In this document: in pieces, positions 53,116-61,163 of the stretch
How positions within the stretch are numbered: position 1 is the first letter of the stretch
How the letters are laid out: every line of letters begins with the position of its first letter
Position numbers and translations under genes: made by a program
The notes under the pieces: model-generated
Database searches by the model: none
What the model saw: the letters and a program-made list of their open reading frames with translations, nothing else
What the model was told of the DNA's origin: nothing
Origin: Myxococcales bacterium
Lineage (GTDB): Bacteria; Myxococcota_A; Polyangia; Polyangiales; Polyangiaceae
Length of the DNA stretch: 64,000 bases
Reading direction: 5' to 3'
Assembly (NCBI GenBank): GCA_016703425.1
Contig: JADJCA010000029.1
Coordinates: 186,001-250,000, forward strand

Positions 53116-53547
53116 ATGCACCCGTTCCTCCTTCAAGACATCGTGACGATCAAGGGCACGTCGGCCAACACCAGCCTCGCGCAGGCGGAGCACGAATACC
53201 TCGATCTCGCCGCGTATCAGGACTTCACCGGCTGGGTCGAAGTGCTCGCGCTCGACTCCGGCGGGGCAGGTATCGCGACGCTGTGGCTCGAGACCGCGCC
53301 GCTCAAAGACGACGTGTTGTTCGTGCCGCAAGGCAGCGGCCAAACGAGAGTGGTGCTCTCCGTGGGAGTCGTTACCGCTCGAAACGTGCTGAACGCCCCG
53401 ATGTTCGACAACCTCGGGCGCTTGCAGATTCCCACGGCGCGGTGGCTTCGCTGGCGACTCGACATGCTGGGGGCCGTGTCTAACTGGTCGGTCACGTTTC
53501 GGATTCATGTCGCGGCTCACTCGGTGTGCCTGCCGCACGCATCTTGA
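53116..53547 (+). CDS. LLQDW-series small beta protein 2
   Basis: ATG 53116, directly after an AAGGAG site and 2 bases past the previous stop. 143 residues: MHPFLLQDIVTIKGTSANTS, then EYLDLAAYQDFTGWVEVLAL, LETAPLKDDVLFVPQGSG, TARWLRWRLDM and NWSVTFRIHVAAHS. The same four blocks occur in the same order and spacing as in the other copies. No signal peptide. Homology within the series is clear; outside it I know of no named family. Confidence 0.7.
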   Translation: MHPFLLQDIVTIKGTSANTSLAQAEHEYLDLAAYQDFTGWVEVLALDSGGAGIATLWLETAPLKDDVLFVPQGSGQTRVVLSVGVVTARNVLNAPMFDNLGRLQIPTARWLRWRLDMLGAVSNWSVTFRIHVAAHSVCLPHAS

Positions 53548-53554
53548 GGTCTCG

Positions 53555-54643
53555 ATGCACTCCGTTCTGCTAACCGATTGGATCACCATCCGTGGCACCG
53601 ACACGACACCCGTCGTGCAGTCGGCCGAGGACTGGCTCGACGTGCCGGACTACGCGGACGCGGTCTTCTGGGTGGAGGTGACGCAAGTCACGAACCCCGG
53701 CAGTGGCACCCTCGCGCTCCTCTTCGAGACCGCACCTGCAGATTTCGAGCGCCTGTTTGTCACGTTGGATTCGGTCGACGTGCTCACCGTCGGTCCGGCG
53801 CCGGTTCTGCGGAAAGCGTTCCTCAATCAGGTGGCCAACGTTCCGCTCGCGCGGTTCTTGCGCTGGAAGCTGGTGGGCTCGGCGGCCGGAACGTGGAGCG
53901 TGACCTTCCGCGTGCACGTGACCTTGGGCGAAGGCGTCCGCTCGGCGATGTCGCCGCGGGCGCTGCCCGGCTTGCTGCTCTGGTTTCGCGCTGACGTGGG
54001 CCTCACGCTGCAGGCGGGCAACGCCGTGTCCACGTGGCAGGACCAGTCCGGCCTATCGAATCACTTCGTGTCGCAAGGCACCGGTGCGCTTCAGCCGACT
54101 TGGGTTCCCAACGCCATCGGGGGTCGGCCGGCGCTCGACTTCTCCGGCGGCAAGTACCTCGAGAACACGTTCAACAATCCGGTCACGCCAGACGCGGCTG
54201 CGTATTCGGTGTTGGCGGTGGCGAAGAACGGCAACGGAACGTTCTTCTCGCTTCGTCGCTCTGCCGCGTACTCGGCGAGCATGTTCTTCCTCAACATCGG
54301 CGGAAACACCTACGTCTACAGCAACGGCAGCGCCAATGTCTCGGTGGCGAACACCCTGCCGGAGACGCAGAGCGCCAGCGCGGCATTCAAGAGCTGCCAC
54401 CGCTACGCCGGCAGCGGCGTCGCTCCGCGAATTTGGCTGAACGCGACCGAGAGGAATCAGACAGCGGGGACGGTTCAAGGCGACCAGACTGGCTCGACCG
54501 GCTTCCAGGTCGGCACCAATAGCCAGGGCGTGCCGGAGCCGTGGAACGGCCTCATCGCGGAGCTCATCGTCGTAAGCGGCGCGATCTCCGACCTCGATCG
54601 GCGGCGCATCGAGATCTACCAGCGGAACTTCTTCGGGGTGTAG
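53555..54643 (+). CDS. LLQDW-series protein 3 fused to LamG-like lectin domain
   Basis: A 362-residue protein. Residues 1-135 are a series unit (MHSVLLTDWITIRGTDTTPV, DWLDVPDYADAVFWVEVTQV, VPLARFLRWKLVG, WSVTFRVHVTLG). Residues 145-362 form a concanavalin/LamG-type domain: LPGLLLWFRADVGLTLQAGN, VSTWQDQSGLSNHFV, GGRPALDFSGGKYLENTF, WNGLIAELIVVSGAISDLDR. Such domains usually bind carbohydrate or surface ligands. This is the only fused member and implies that the unit acts as a modular adaptor. Spacing to the next gene is 2 bases. Confidence 0.75.
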   Translation: MHSVLLTDWITIRGTDTTPVVQSAEDWLDVPDYADAVFWVEVTQVTNPGSGTLALLFETAPADFERLFVTLDSVDVLTVGPAPVLRKAFLNQVANVPLARFLRWKLVGSAAGTWSVTFRVHVTLGEGVRSAMSPRALPGLLLWFRADVGLTLQAGNAVSTWQDQSGLSNHFVSQGTGALQPTWVPNAIGGRPALDFSGGKYLENTFNNPVTPDAAAYSVLAVAKNGNGTFFSLRRSAAYSASMFFLNIGGNTYVYSNGSANVSVANTLPETQSASAAFKSCHRYAGSGVAPRIWLNATERNQTAGTVQGDQTGSTGFQVGTNSQGVPEPWNGLIAELIVVSGAISDLDRRRIEIYQRNFFGV

Positions 54644-54645
54644 GC

Positions 54646-55035
54646 ATGCAGAGCTTTCTCCTTCAAGACTGGGTGACGGTTGGCGCCGACACCGACCGTG
54701 GCATCAAGGACGTCACTCAGGCGGCGGGTGGCTGGCTTGACCTGGGCTTTGCGAGTGACGTGACGTTCTTTCTCGAGGTCTCGCGCGGCAGCACGGCGGG
54801 AAACCTGTTCATGAACTATGAGACGAGCCCGCTGCGCGACGCACGCGGATTTCGGGCGCTCAAAGAGCTCCAAATTACCGATGCGAGTTCCGTGGCCGAG
54901 GTGACACGTGTGGCCCTCTACGACGACGCCGCGCCACCCGTTTCGCGCTGGGTCAGGTGGCGGCTTTCGCAAGATCTCGGGACCGGGGTTTGGGACCTCG
55001 CGTTCCGCATCACGGTCATGGCCTACGCCCGCTGA
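54646..55035 (+). CDS. LLQDW-series small beta protein 4
   Basis: ATG 54646 gives 129 residues: MQSFLLQDWVTVGADTDRGI, GGWLDLGFASDVTFFLEVSR, NYETSPLRDARGFRALKEL, PVSRWVRWRLSQD and VWDLAFRITVMAYA. It follows the LamG fusion by 2 bases. Compared with the other copies the loop after the third block is shorter. No signal peptide. Function unknown. Confidence 0.68.
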   Translation: MQSFLLQDWVTVGADTDRGIKDVTQAAGGWLDLGFASDVTFFLEVSRGSTAGNLFMNYETSPLRDARGFRALKELQITDASSVAEVTRVALYDDAAPPVSRWVRWRLSQDLGTGVWDLAFRITVMAYAR

Positions 55036-55075
55036 GCCCTTAGCTGGCGAAGAACGAGCGAAAGACGAGGACAAC

Positions 55076-55459
55076 GTGTGGTCGAAGGTCATTCAAGATT
55101 GGACGACGCTGCAGCGCTCCGCGGGGCCGACCGAGATCGTGCAGAGCGAGGCTGTGTGGGTCCCCGCGGACGAGATCCAAGATGCGCAGTTTCTGATCGA
55201 GGTCGGCAAGATCATCGTGAGCGGCACGAACCTCTACCTGCGCATGGAGACGGCGCCGTCGGAAGACGAGGCGCTATTCCTGCCGCTGCAGGCGCCCACG
55301 GCGGTGAACCTGGCGACCATCGGCACGTCGACGGTCATGCCGGCGCTCGCGCACTCGGTCTACGGGCCGCCCGTCGGCAACTGGGTGCGCTGGGTGCTCG
55401 AGTCGACCGACAGCACCACGTGGAGCGCAACGTTTCGGATCACGATGTCGGCGATTTGA
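55076..55459 (+). CDS. LLQDW-series small beta protein 5
   Basis: GTG 55076 gives MWSKVIQDWTTLQRS, matching copy lengths at the N-terminus, for 127 residues. Blocks: QSEAVWVPADEIQDAQFLIE, METAPSEDEALFLPL, GNWVRWVLESTDST and TWSATFRITMSAI. It is the copy with the largest changes in block 2 (VWVPADEIQDA for WLDLxxYQDA). The ribosome site is weak (GACGAGGACAAC). Function unknown. Confidence 0.66.
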   Translation: MWSKVIQDWTTLQRSAGPTEIVQSEAVWVPADEIQDAQFLIEVGKIIVSGTNLYLRMETAPSEDEALFLPLQAPTAVNLATIGTSTVMPALAHSVYGPPVGNWVRWVLESTDSTTWSATFRITMSAI

Positions 55460-55507
55460 AGGATTGGGGCGGCAACGAACAGCGCGAGGCGCGCGGGAGG
55501 AGAGACA

Positions 55508-55936
55508 ATGCACGGATTCTTGTTGCAGGACTGGACCACGATTCGGATGCAGTTCGGCCTATCCAACGTGATCCAAACGGAGGCCAACTGGCTCGATCTT
55601 CAGGGCTACCAAGACGCGATCATGTGGCTTGAAGTGCGCGAGGCCTCGTTCGCTACGGGGACGTCGCCGCCGACGCAGCTCAAGTTCGACTACGAAACGT
55701 CCCCCACGCGGGACGAGTCGATGTTCCGCGTGGGGGTGTCGAGCGCGGCGTTCACCGGGCCGTTTGCGGCCGGCAGCACGCCGGACGTGCAGAAGATTCT
55801 TGTGAGCAGCACCGTGCCGCTGGCGCGGTGGCTTCGCTGGAAGCTCGCCATCGCCGCCGGTGGCGTCGGCACCGTGGGAGCGTCCGACGTGACATTTCGC
55901 ATCGCCGTCGCGGCGAACATGATTGGAGGGAGGTAA
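55508..55936 (+). CDS. LLQDW-series small beta protein 6
   Basis: ATG 55508 behind GGGAGGAGAG. 142 residues: MHGFLLQDWTTIRMQFGLSN, TEANWLDLQGYQDAIMWLEV, FDYETSPTRDESMFRVG, VPLARWLRWKLAIAAGG and SDVTFRIAVAANMIGG. It is very close to copy 7 over its whole length (first 15 residues nearly identical), so the two arose by a recent tandem duplication. Confidence 0.72.
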   Translation: MHGFLLQDWTTIRMQFGLSNVIQTEANWLDLQGYQDAIMWLEVREASFATGTSPPTQLKFDYETSPTRDESMFRVGVSSAAFTGPFAAGSTPDVQKILVSSTVPLARWLRWKLAIAAGGVGTVGASDVTFRIAVAANMIGGR

Positions 55937-55937
55937 C

Positions 55938-56354
55938 ATGCAAGGCTTCCTGCTTCAGGACTGGACGACGATTCGCATGCAGTTCTCGATTCAGAGCGTG
56001 ATCCAGAGCGAGGCGAACTGGCTCGACCTCCAGGACTACCAAGACGCGACCGCGTGGCTCGAGCTTCGCGAGTGCACCATCGCAACGGGGCACACCTCGT
56101 TGCGGTTTGACTACGAGACCTCGCCCACGCGCGACGACTCGATGTTTCGCGCGAGCGTGGCGAGCCCGACGTTCACGGCAACGCCGCCGCTCTTGGCCAC
56201 GAGCCCCGATGTGCAGAAGCTCGTGCTTGGCAACACGGTGCCGTTGGCGCGTTGGCTCCGGTGGAAGCTCGTCGCGACGGCGGTGGGGTCGTCTGGGGTC
56301 TCCGATGTGACGTTCCGCATCGCCATCGCGGGCAACCGGGTGGGGGGAAAGTGA
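55938..56354 (+). CDS. LLQDW-series small beta protein 7
   Basis: ATG 55938 overlaps the end of the previous gene's GGAGGTAAC, which serves as ribosome site. 138 residues: MQGFLLQDWTTIRMQFSIQS, SEANWLDLQDYQDATAWLEL, RFDYETSPTRDDSMFRAS, VPLARWLRWKLVATAVG and SDVTFRIAIAGNRVGG. Closest relative is copy 6. The 35-base gap to beta-helix B is nearly repeated before beta-helix C (see 58841-58880). Confidence 0.72.
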   Translation: MQGFLLQDWTTIRMQFSIQSVIQSEANWLDLQDYQDATAWLELRECTIATGHTSLRFDYETSPTRDDSMFRASVASPTFTATPPLLATSPDVQKLVLGNTVPLARWLRWKLVATAVGSSGVSDVTFRIAIAGNRVGGK

Positions 56355-56388
56355 GAATGTCGTCCGGCGCCGTCGCAACGGGGGCTAG

Positions 56389-57567
56389 ATGGCGCGCCTG
56401 ATCCAGAAGGTCAACGCGGGCCGTTTCACTGACCTTTTTGCTACCCGCAAGAAGGCGGGCGAGATCGCTTCGCATGTCTACGGCACATCGCGCACGCTCG
56501 TGGTCGGTCCCGCACCATCGCCCCTCTATCCTTCGATCTCACCCGACTTTCGAACGATCGGCGAGGCCATGGCGTTCATCCCGCTGCCGGGGAAGACGAA
56601 CGCTGGCGAGGTCATCCTCGCGGCACCCCAAGACACCTGGACCATCCTCGTCCTGCCCGGCGTCTACCACGAAGAAATCAAGATGAAGCCCAACGTCATT
56701 CTCGTTGGGATCGGCCAGTCCGCCGTGATCTTTCCGCCGGCGAACTGGGTGTCGCCGGAAGGTCCCGGCGGCCGGCGGGCCGTGGTCTATCTGAACCACA
56801 ACAATTCGGTGCAGAACCTCGTCTTCGGCAAGTTGGGGATGACGAGCACGGACTACGTCTTTTGGAATCGCGACTGCTACGACATCGGCGATCGGATGGA
56901 GGGGGTGGACACGAATCGCCGTGCGATCGCGCCATCCGGGATTGGCATCACCGACGTCTGGGTGTGGCCGTACCCCGTGGCTCCAGGCGCGGCGGAGACC
57001 AGCACCCTCGGTAAGACGTTGCTGATGGAGGGGGACTGGCACACCGCGCTGTTCACGAACTTCGGCAGCTCGTACTGGGAGACGAGTGGCTACGACGTGG
57101 AACTCCGCGGCGGGGGCTCGGACGCCGCGAAGGCCACCGCTAAGGACTGCCACTTCACCAACTGTTTCTTCGACGCACTGTTCATCGATAGCTTTTCGGA
57201 CGGCGCGTTCCTGGTCGACAACTGCATCGATGTGCACCTCCGCAATTCGCTCGTGCGCACGACTCCTTCGCCCGCGTGGCGCAAAGCTCACCAAACCGAA
57301 CCTGCTCCGGGAGCGTGCGTGAAAGTCCGTGCCAACGGTCACCTCTGGCTCGAGAGCTCGCACCTTGAGGCGCCAGGGACCAACTCGTATCGCTTGCTCG
57401 ATGTGGACGACGAGAGCGTTTGCTTCTTTCGCGCATCGTCTACCGATTCGGTTCTGGGGGAGAACAACGTGCGATGGCCCGCGTGGCCCCGCCCGCCCGC
57501 TCTCGCGCCAGTGCCGTCGGGTTTTGGCTGGCCGAGCCCGAGTCGGCCCTTCGGATACGGTCCGTGA
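56389..57567 (+). CDS. Right-handed beta-helix (pectinesterase-like) protein B
   Basis: A 392-residue paralogue of beta-helix A. Shared blocks include LVVGPAPSPLYPSISPDFRT, IGEAMAFIPLPGKTNAGEVI, DTWTILVLPGVYHEEIKMKP, LVFGKLGMTSTDYVFWNRD, TDVWVWPYPV and TLLMEGDWHTALFTNFGSSY. The N-terminus (MARLIQKVNAGRFTDLFATR) differs from A and is not a signal peptide; the C-terminus is proline and glycine rich (GFGWPSPSRPFGYGP). Pectinesterase catalytic residues are not found. The final TGA overlaps the GTG of lipoprotein B. Confidence 0.75.
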   Translation: MARLIQKVNAGRFTDLFATRKKAGEIASHVYGTSRTLVVGPAPSPLYPSISPDFRTIGEAMAFIPLPGKTNAGEVILAAPQDTWTILVLPGVYHEEIKMKPNVILVGIGQSAVIFPPANWVSPEGPGGRRAVVYLNHNNSVQNLVFGKLGMTSTDYVFWNRDCYDIGDRMEGVDTNRRAIAPSGIGITDVWVWPYPVAPGAAETSTLGKTLLMEGDWHTALFTNFGSSYWETSGYDVELRGGGSDAAKATAKDCHFTNCFFDALFIDSFSDGAFLVDNCIDVHLRNSLVRTTPSPAWRKAHQTEPAPGACVKVRANGHLWLESSHLEAPGTNSYRLLDVDDESVCFFRASSTDSVLGENNVRWPAWPRPPALAPVPSGFGWPSPSRPFGYGP

Positions 57568-58457
57568 GCGCGGGGCGATGGTTCGCGCTTGCGGCGGTCG
57601 CCGCGCCAATGGCCTGCGGCGGCGCACTTGAGCCCGGGTCAACGCTCTCCCCAGACGGCGAGTGCGATCTAGCGAAGCCCTTCCAACAAGTCCGCGAACT
57701 CGAAGAGTTGAAGCGATACTCACCCGGGTATGCGCGCCTGACGCGCGACGAATTGACAATCTACTTCAGCGCGTCCGGAGGCCCGGGGAAAGCCTCGGCG
57801 ATCTACGTGGCGGAGCGTGTCTCCCGGAGTGAGCCCTTCGCCGATGCGAAGCGGGTGAACGGCCTGGGCAACGTGTGGGGACCTCCGGCGGGCATCAGCG
57901 CGGACGGCCTGCACCTCTACCTCGGGGAAACGATGCCCGGAGCGGGCTCCGAGCGGGCGTATCGGCTTCGACGCGCTACGCGGACGAGCGGCTCGGCGGA
58001 GTTTCGTCTCGAGTCGGACACCCTGGAGTTGCCGTACGGACCGAACGCGGCCGTTTCGGCTGACGAGTCGAGCGTCCTTTATCCTGATCTCGGCCCGGGG
58101 CTCGAGAGGGGCCTTACCGGCCGAGTGCGCGCACCCAATGGGGAATGGGGTGCACCTTCACGTGTCGCGGCAGGCCTGCTTGGTGCGCTTAGTGAGGATG
58201 GCAAGACCCTCGTCCATCCCTACGGAAAGGGTTCGGCGCCTGACAGCGTCGCACCCGGTGCGGTTGGGCTGTCCACGCGATCAAGCTCCGTCGAGGCGTT
58301 TGCCGCTCCGACGTTCGTTGATGCGTGGCGGTCTGAGCAGCCATCTTGGCTCTCGCCCAACGGATGTCGGCTCTACGCGTACCACGCCGTCTACTATTCG
58401 GCTGGGCCGCCTCCGGTCGTGGTCGCGGCAATTTGGTACTCCGAGCGGCCGAAGTGA
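57564..58457 (+). CDS. Propeller-like lipoprotein B
   Basis: GTG 57564 overlaps the beta-helix B stop (GTGA). 297 residues; lipobox in FALAAVAAPMAC. Mature part: TLSPDGECDLAKPFQQVREL, ARLTRDELTIYFSASGGPG, GISADGLHLYLGETMPG, AAVSADESSVLYPDLGPG and WLSPNGCRLYAYHA. The repeated S-x-D-x-x-x-L/I-Y-F/P pattern suggests TolB/PD40 blades. Paralogue of the lipoproteins at 50416 and 60184. Confidence 0.72.
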   Translation: MSAGRWFALAAVAAPMACGGALEPGSTLSPDGECDLAKPFQQVRELEELKRYSPGYARLTRDELTIYFSASGGPGKASAIYVAERVSRSEPFADAKRVNGLGNVWGPPAGISADGLHLYLGETMPGAGSERAYRLRRATRTSGSAEFRLESDTLELPYGPNAAVSADESSVLYPDLGPGLERGLTGRVRAPNGEWGAPSRVAAGLLGALSEDGKTLVHPYGKGSAPDSVAPGAVGLSTRSSSVEAFAAPTFVDAWRSEQPSWLSPNGCRLYAYHAVYYSAGPPPVVVAAIWYSERPK

Positions 58458-58597
58458 CGTTGAGCGCCTTCGCCATGCCAAGCTCGACCCCCCCGTCCGG
58501 CCGAGCCGAACTCGAGGCCTCGGAGTCAGGCTCGCTGCTGTTCATCCCGATTCGCCTACAGGGCTTCGAAACAACAAGAAAGACCAAGGAGACCACG

Positions 58598-58843
58598 ATG
58601 AAACGACAACGACCGGACAACGATGGCGCGAACGCGAATGGCTTCGGGGTCGACGAGGCCGAGCTGACCGCCGCGCAGAATGCCGCGAACGTCGAACGCG
58701 ACGTCGCCGCGGCGAGCTCGGGTACAGCGGGCCTACCGCTGGGAATGGCTTGGCGCTTGGTTCAGGACGAGCTGAGCTCGCCCCGCGCGTCAGACGTGAC
58801 GTTCCGCATTGCGGTCGCGGCCAACGAGGGGAGCGCGAAGTGA
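58598..58843 (+). CDS. Truncated LLQDW-series copy 8 with new N-terminus
   Basis: ATG 58598 is preceded by AAGGAG. 81 residues: an unrelated charged start (MKRQRPDNDGANANGFGVDE, AELTAAQNAANVERDVAAAS) followed by LPLGMAWRLVQDELSSPRAS and DVTFRIAVAANEGSAK, which equals the last 35 residues of copies 6 and 7. Thus about 100 residues of the unit are missing. The gene may be a decayed copy captured by a new start or a short regulator. Confidence 0.5.
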   Translation: MKRQRPDNDGANANGFGVDEAELTAAQNAANVERDVAAASSGTAGLPLGMAWRLVQDELSSPRASDVTFRIAVAANEGSAK

Positions 58844-58880
58844 GAATGATGTCGGACGCCGTCGCGATGGGGGCCGATCG

Positions 58881-60167
58881 ATGTCGCGCCTAATCACGCG
58901 CCCGAAGCCTGGGATTTTTCCGCGGGCGGTGCCAGCTTGGGCCGCCAATGCAAACCGACAAACCGCGGACCGGCACGTTGCAGAGCTTCTTCGCCTGCGA
59001 CGCATGCTCGTGGTTGGACCCGAGGTCTCGCCGCTCTACGGAGGGATCGCGCCTAGCTTTCCGAGCATCCAGCAGGCCATGGACGTGATTCCTCTCGTCG
59101 ACAACGTCGAAAAGCACAACTTCACGGACCGATGGGTCATCCTCGTCACGCCGGGCTACTACCAGGAGGAGATCCACATGAAGCCGTTCGTGACCGTCAC
59201 GGGCCTCGCGCCCGATACGGTCATCGTCCAGGCTCCGCCTGATTCGTCGCGGGAGAGGAGCTTTCGGGGTCGCCGAGCGACCGTCTACATGAACCACCAC
59301 ACGTCACTGCAAAACATCGGCGTCTTGCTGCGTGCGGACTCGGTCGACGGCGACTACGGCATCTGGAACAGGAGCACGTACCCAAGCGTGGTCGGGCCGA
59401 CAGGGTTGCCCAACAAGAGCGATGTCAGCAACCTCGGGGTCCAGAACGTCAACATCTGGCCTGCCGTGCATCCCGAGCGGACGTCGGTCGACGACCCGCG
59501 CGGGGAGCTGAATCCGTGCAAGGCCATCCTGCTCGAGGGCAACTTCAGCACGGTGCTGATGACCAACGTTGGGGTGAGCTACAACTTCACGAGTGGGTAC
59601 GCAGTTGAGATCACGGGCGTGAAGCATGTCGTCAAGCGCCCAGGGTTGCCTGATGAAGAGCAGCTGAGCAACGCAGACACGCATTTCATTCAGTGCTTCT
59701 TCGACAGCCTGTTTCTGACCCCCGGCGTCGCTCCGCGGCCCGTCCCAGCCTTCGGCTTCGGCGGGGGCCAAACGCCCGGTGGGTTCGGCTTTGGCGCGGG
59801 GGCGTCCGAGCCCGACCGCTATGCGCCCTTCGACGGCGGTTGCCTTCGCGTGCGCGACTGCCTGGAGGTGTCCATTCGGAACAGTCTTGCGCGCGTTGCA
59901 TCGGACCGCGACCACCCGCGAAAGACTGGGTTCACGAACGGCGCCGCGCTTCGCGTGGAGGGGGGAGCCCACGCGATTGTCGAGGGCAGCAGTCTTGTCG
60001 CGCCGGGTACGGCGGGCTCAGACCGCGTTCTAGACGTTGAGCCAGGCAGTCACTGCACGTTGTACCACTCGTCCGCGGATTCGGTCCGAGGGGGCGGTGG
60101 CGTTACGCAACGGGGACCGCTGCCCGTCGATGCGAACGGCGTGATCCTCGACGGCCAAGTTCGTTAG
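58881..60167 (+). CDS. Right-handed beta-helix (pectinesterase-like) protein C
   Basis: ATG 58881 (MSRLITRPKPGIFPRAVPAW) gives 428 residues, the most divergent of the three. Conserved turns: MLVVGPEVSPLYGGIAPSFP, SIQQAMDVIPLVDNVEKHNF, WVILVTPGYYQEEIHMKPFV, TVYMNHHTSLQNIGVLL, AILLEGNFSTVLMTNVGVSY and THFIQCFFDSLFLTPG. A glycine-rich insertion (PAFGFGGGQTPGGFGFGAG) is unique to this copy. No signal peptide and no pectinesterase active site. Lipoprotein C starts 16 bases downstream. Confidence 0.75.
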   Translation: MSRLITRPKPGIFPRAVPAWAANANRQTADRHVAELLRLRRMLVVGPEVSPLYGGIAPSFPSIQQAMDVIPLVDNVEKHNFTDRWVILVTPGYYQEEIHMKPFVTVTGLAPDTVIVQAPPDSSRERSFRGRRATVYMNHHTSLQNIGVLLRADSVDGDYGIWNRSTYPSVVGPTGLPNKSDVSNLGVQNVNIWPAVHPERTSVDDPRGELNPCKAILLEGNFSTVLMTNVGVSYNFTSGYAVEITGVKHVVKRPGLPDEEQLSNADTHFIQCFFDSLFLTPGVAPRPVPAFGFGGGQTPGGFGFGAGASEPDRYAPFDGGCLRVRDCLEVSIRNSLARVASDRDHPRKTGFTNGAALRVEGGAHAIVEGSSLVAPGTAGSDRVLDVEPGSHCTLYHSSADSVRGGGGVTQRGPLPVDANGVILDGQVR

Positions 60168-60183
60168 CGCCTGGGCACCTCGC

Positions 60184-61044
60184 ATGAGACGGCTTCCACG
60201 CGCGTTCGTTCCTGCAGCCCTTCTTTCGGCCGTCGCGCAATGCAACGGTGCAGTGGTGCCGCGCCTCTCGCCCGATGGCGAGTGTGACTACAATGCTCCC
60301 TTCGGCTCGCCGGAGGTTGTCCTTGGCTTGCGCGAAATCGGCACCGAACGGTCGTGGGGCGAGCACGGAGCCGCGCTGTCGACGGACGAACTCGAGATCT
60401 ACTACGACAAGGTCAACAACGACCCGGGCGTTAGGTACACCGCGTCGCTGTACACGGCGCGTCGCTCGCATCGGGGAGCCGAGTGGTCAACGCCCGAGCG
60501 GCTCACGGGCGTGCGGGTTGACTGGTGGGCGAGGAACCCCCAGCTGTCTCCGGATGGCTTGACGCTGTACTTTGCGAGGTATCCCGCCAACGCCGGCCCT
60601 AGCCGGTACTACTTGCTGCGCCGAGCATCCAAGGATGCGCCGTTCAACAGCGCACCTGTGGCGCTTCCGCTGGTGCCGGACGCAAGTAGGCCGTTCTTCT
60701 CCGCCGACGGGCGCTCGATCTACTACAACCTGCCGCCCGCCAAGGACGGGACGAGCGCCATTGTGCGGCGGGAGTGGGATGGGACCAACTGGACCGGTGA
60801 TGCCGTCGAGGTCCTTCACGATGGCACTGGACCCATCGTGAGTCCCGATGAGTTGCAGATATTCTCCTCCAACCGTTGGACGAGTCTCGCCTACGCGAGT
60901 CGCCGAGCGGTGACCGAGGCATTCGACCAGCCTCGAGCCGTTGAAGAAATCACGGGCAGCCCTACGTGGACATCGGCCAATGGATGCCGCATCTACCTCG
61001 TGACGACGGGCACAACAGTGGTGGTCGCGCAGCGCGGGCGTTGA
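60184..61044 (+). CDS. Propeller-like lipoprotein C
   Basis: ATG 60184 gives 286 residues with a signal ending AALLSAVAQC. Blocks as in the two paralogues: LSPDGECDYNAPFGSPEVVL, LSTDELEIYYDKVNND, PQLSPDGLTLYFARYPAN, FFSADGRSIYYNLPPAK, IVSPDELQIFSSNRW and WTSANGCRIYLVTT. Six blade-like segments are seen, so a six-bladed propeller is plausible. It closes the third beta-helix/lipoprotein module. Confidence 0.72.
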   Translation: MRRLPRAFVPAALLSAVAQCNGAVVPRLSPDGECDYNAPFGSPEVVLGLREIGTERSWGEHGAALSTDELEIYYDKVNNDPGVRYTASLYTARRSHRGAEWSTPERLTGVRVDWWARNPQLSPDGLTLYFARYPANAGPSRYYLLRRASKDAPFNSAPVALPLVPDASRPFFSADGRSIYYNLPPAKDGTSAIVRREWDGTNWTGDAVEVLHDGTGPIVSPDELQIFSSNRWTSLAYASRRAVTEAFDQPRAVEEITGSPTWTSANGCRIYLVTTGTTVVVAQRGR

Positions 61045-61163
61045 GCGATGCGAACAGCGCCGTCCTCCTGTCCCAGTCTCACTCCGCAGCGCGCAAGCGG
61101 CGGGCGACGCGCCGCATCGCTCATGCCTTCGTGCACCCCGCGCAGCTTGTGACCTGGTGAATC

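Noticed and set aside
49193..61044. A contractile injection system or prophage tail locus
   Set aside because: No sheath, tube, baseplate, ATPase or phage structural gene is present, so the beta-helix and LLQDW proteins cannot be assigned to it on present evidence.
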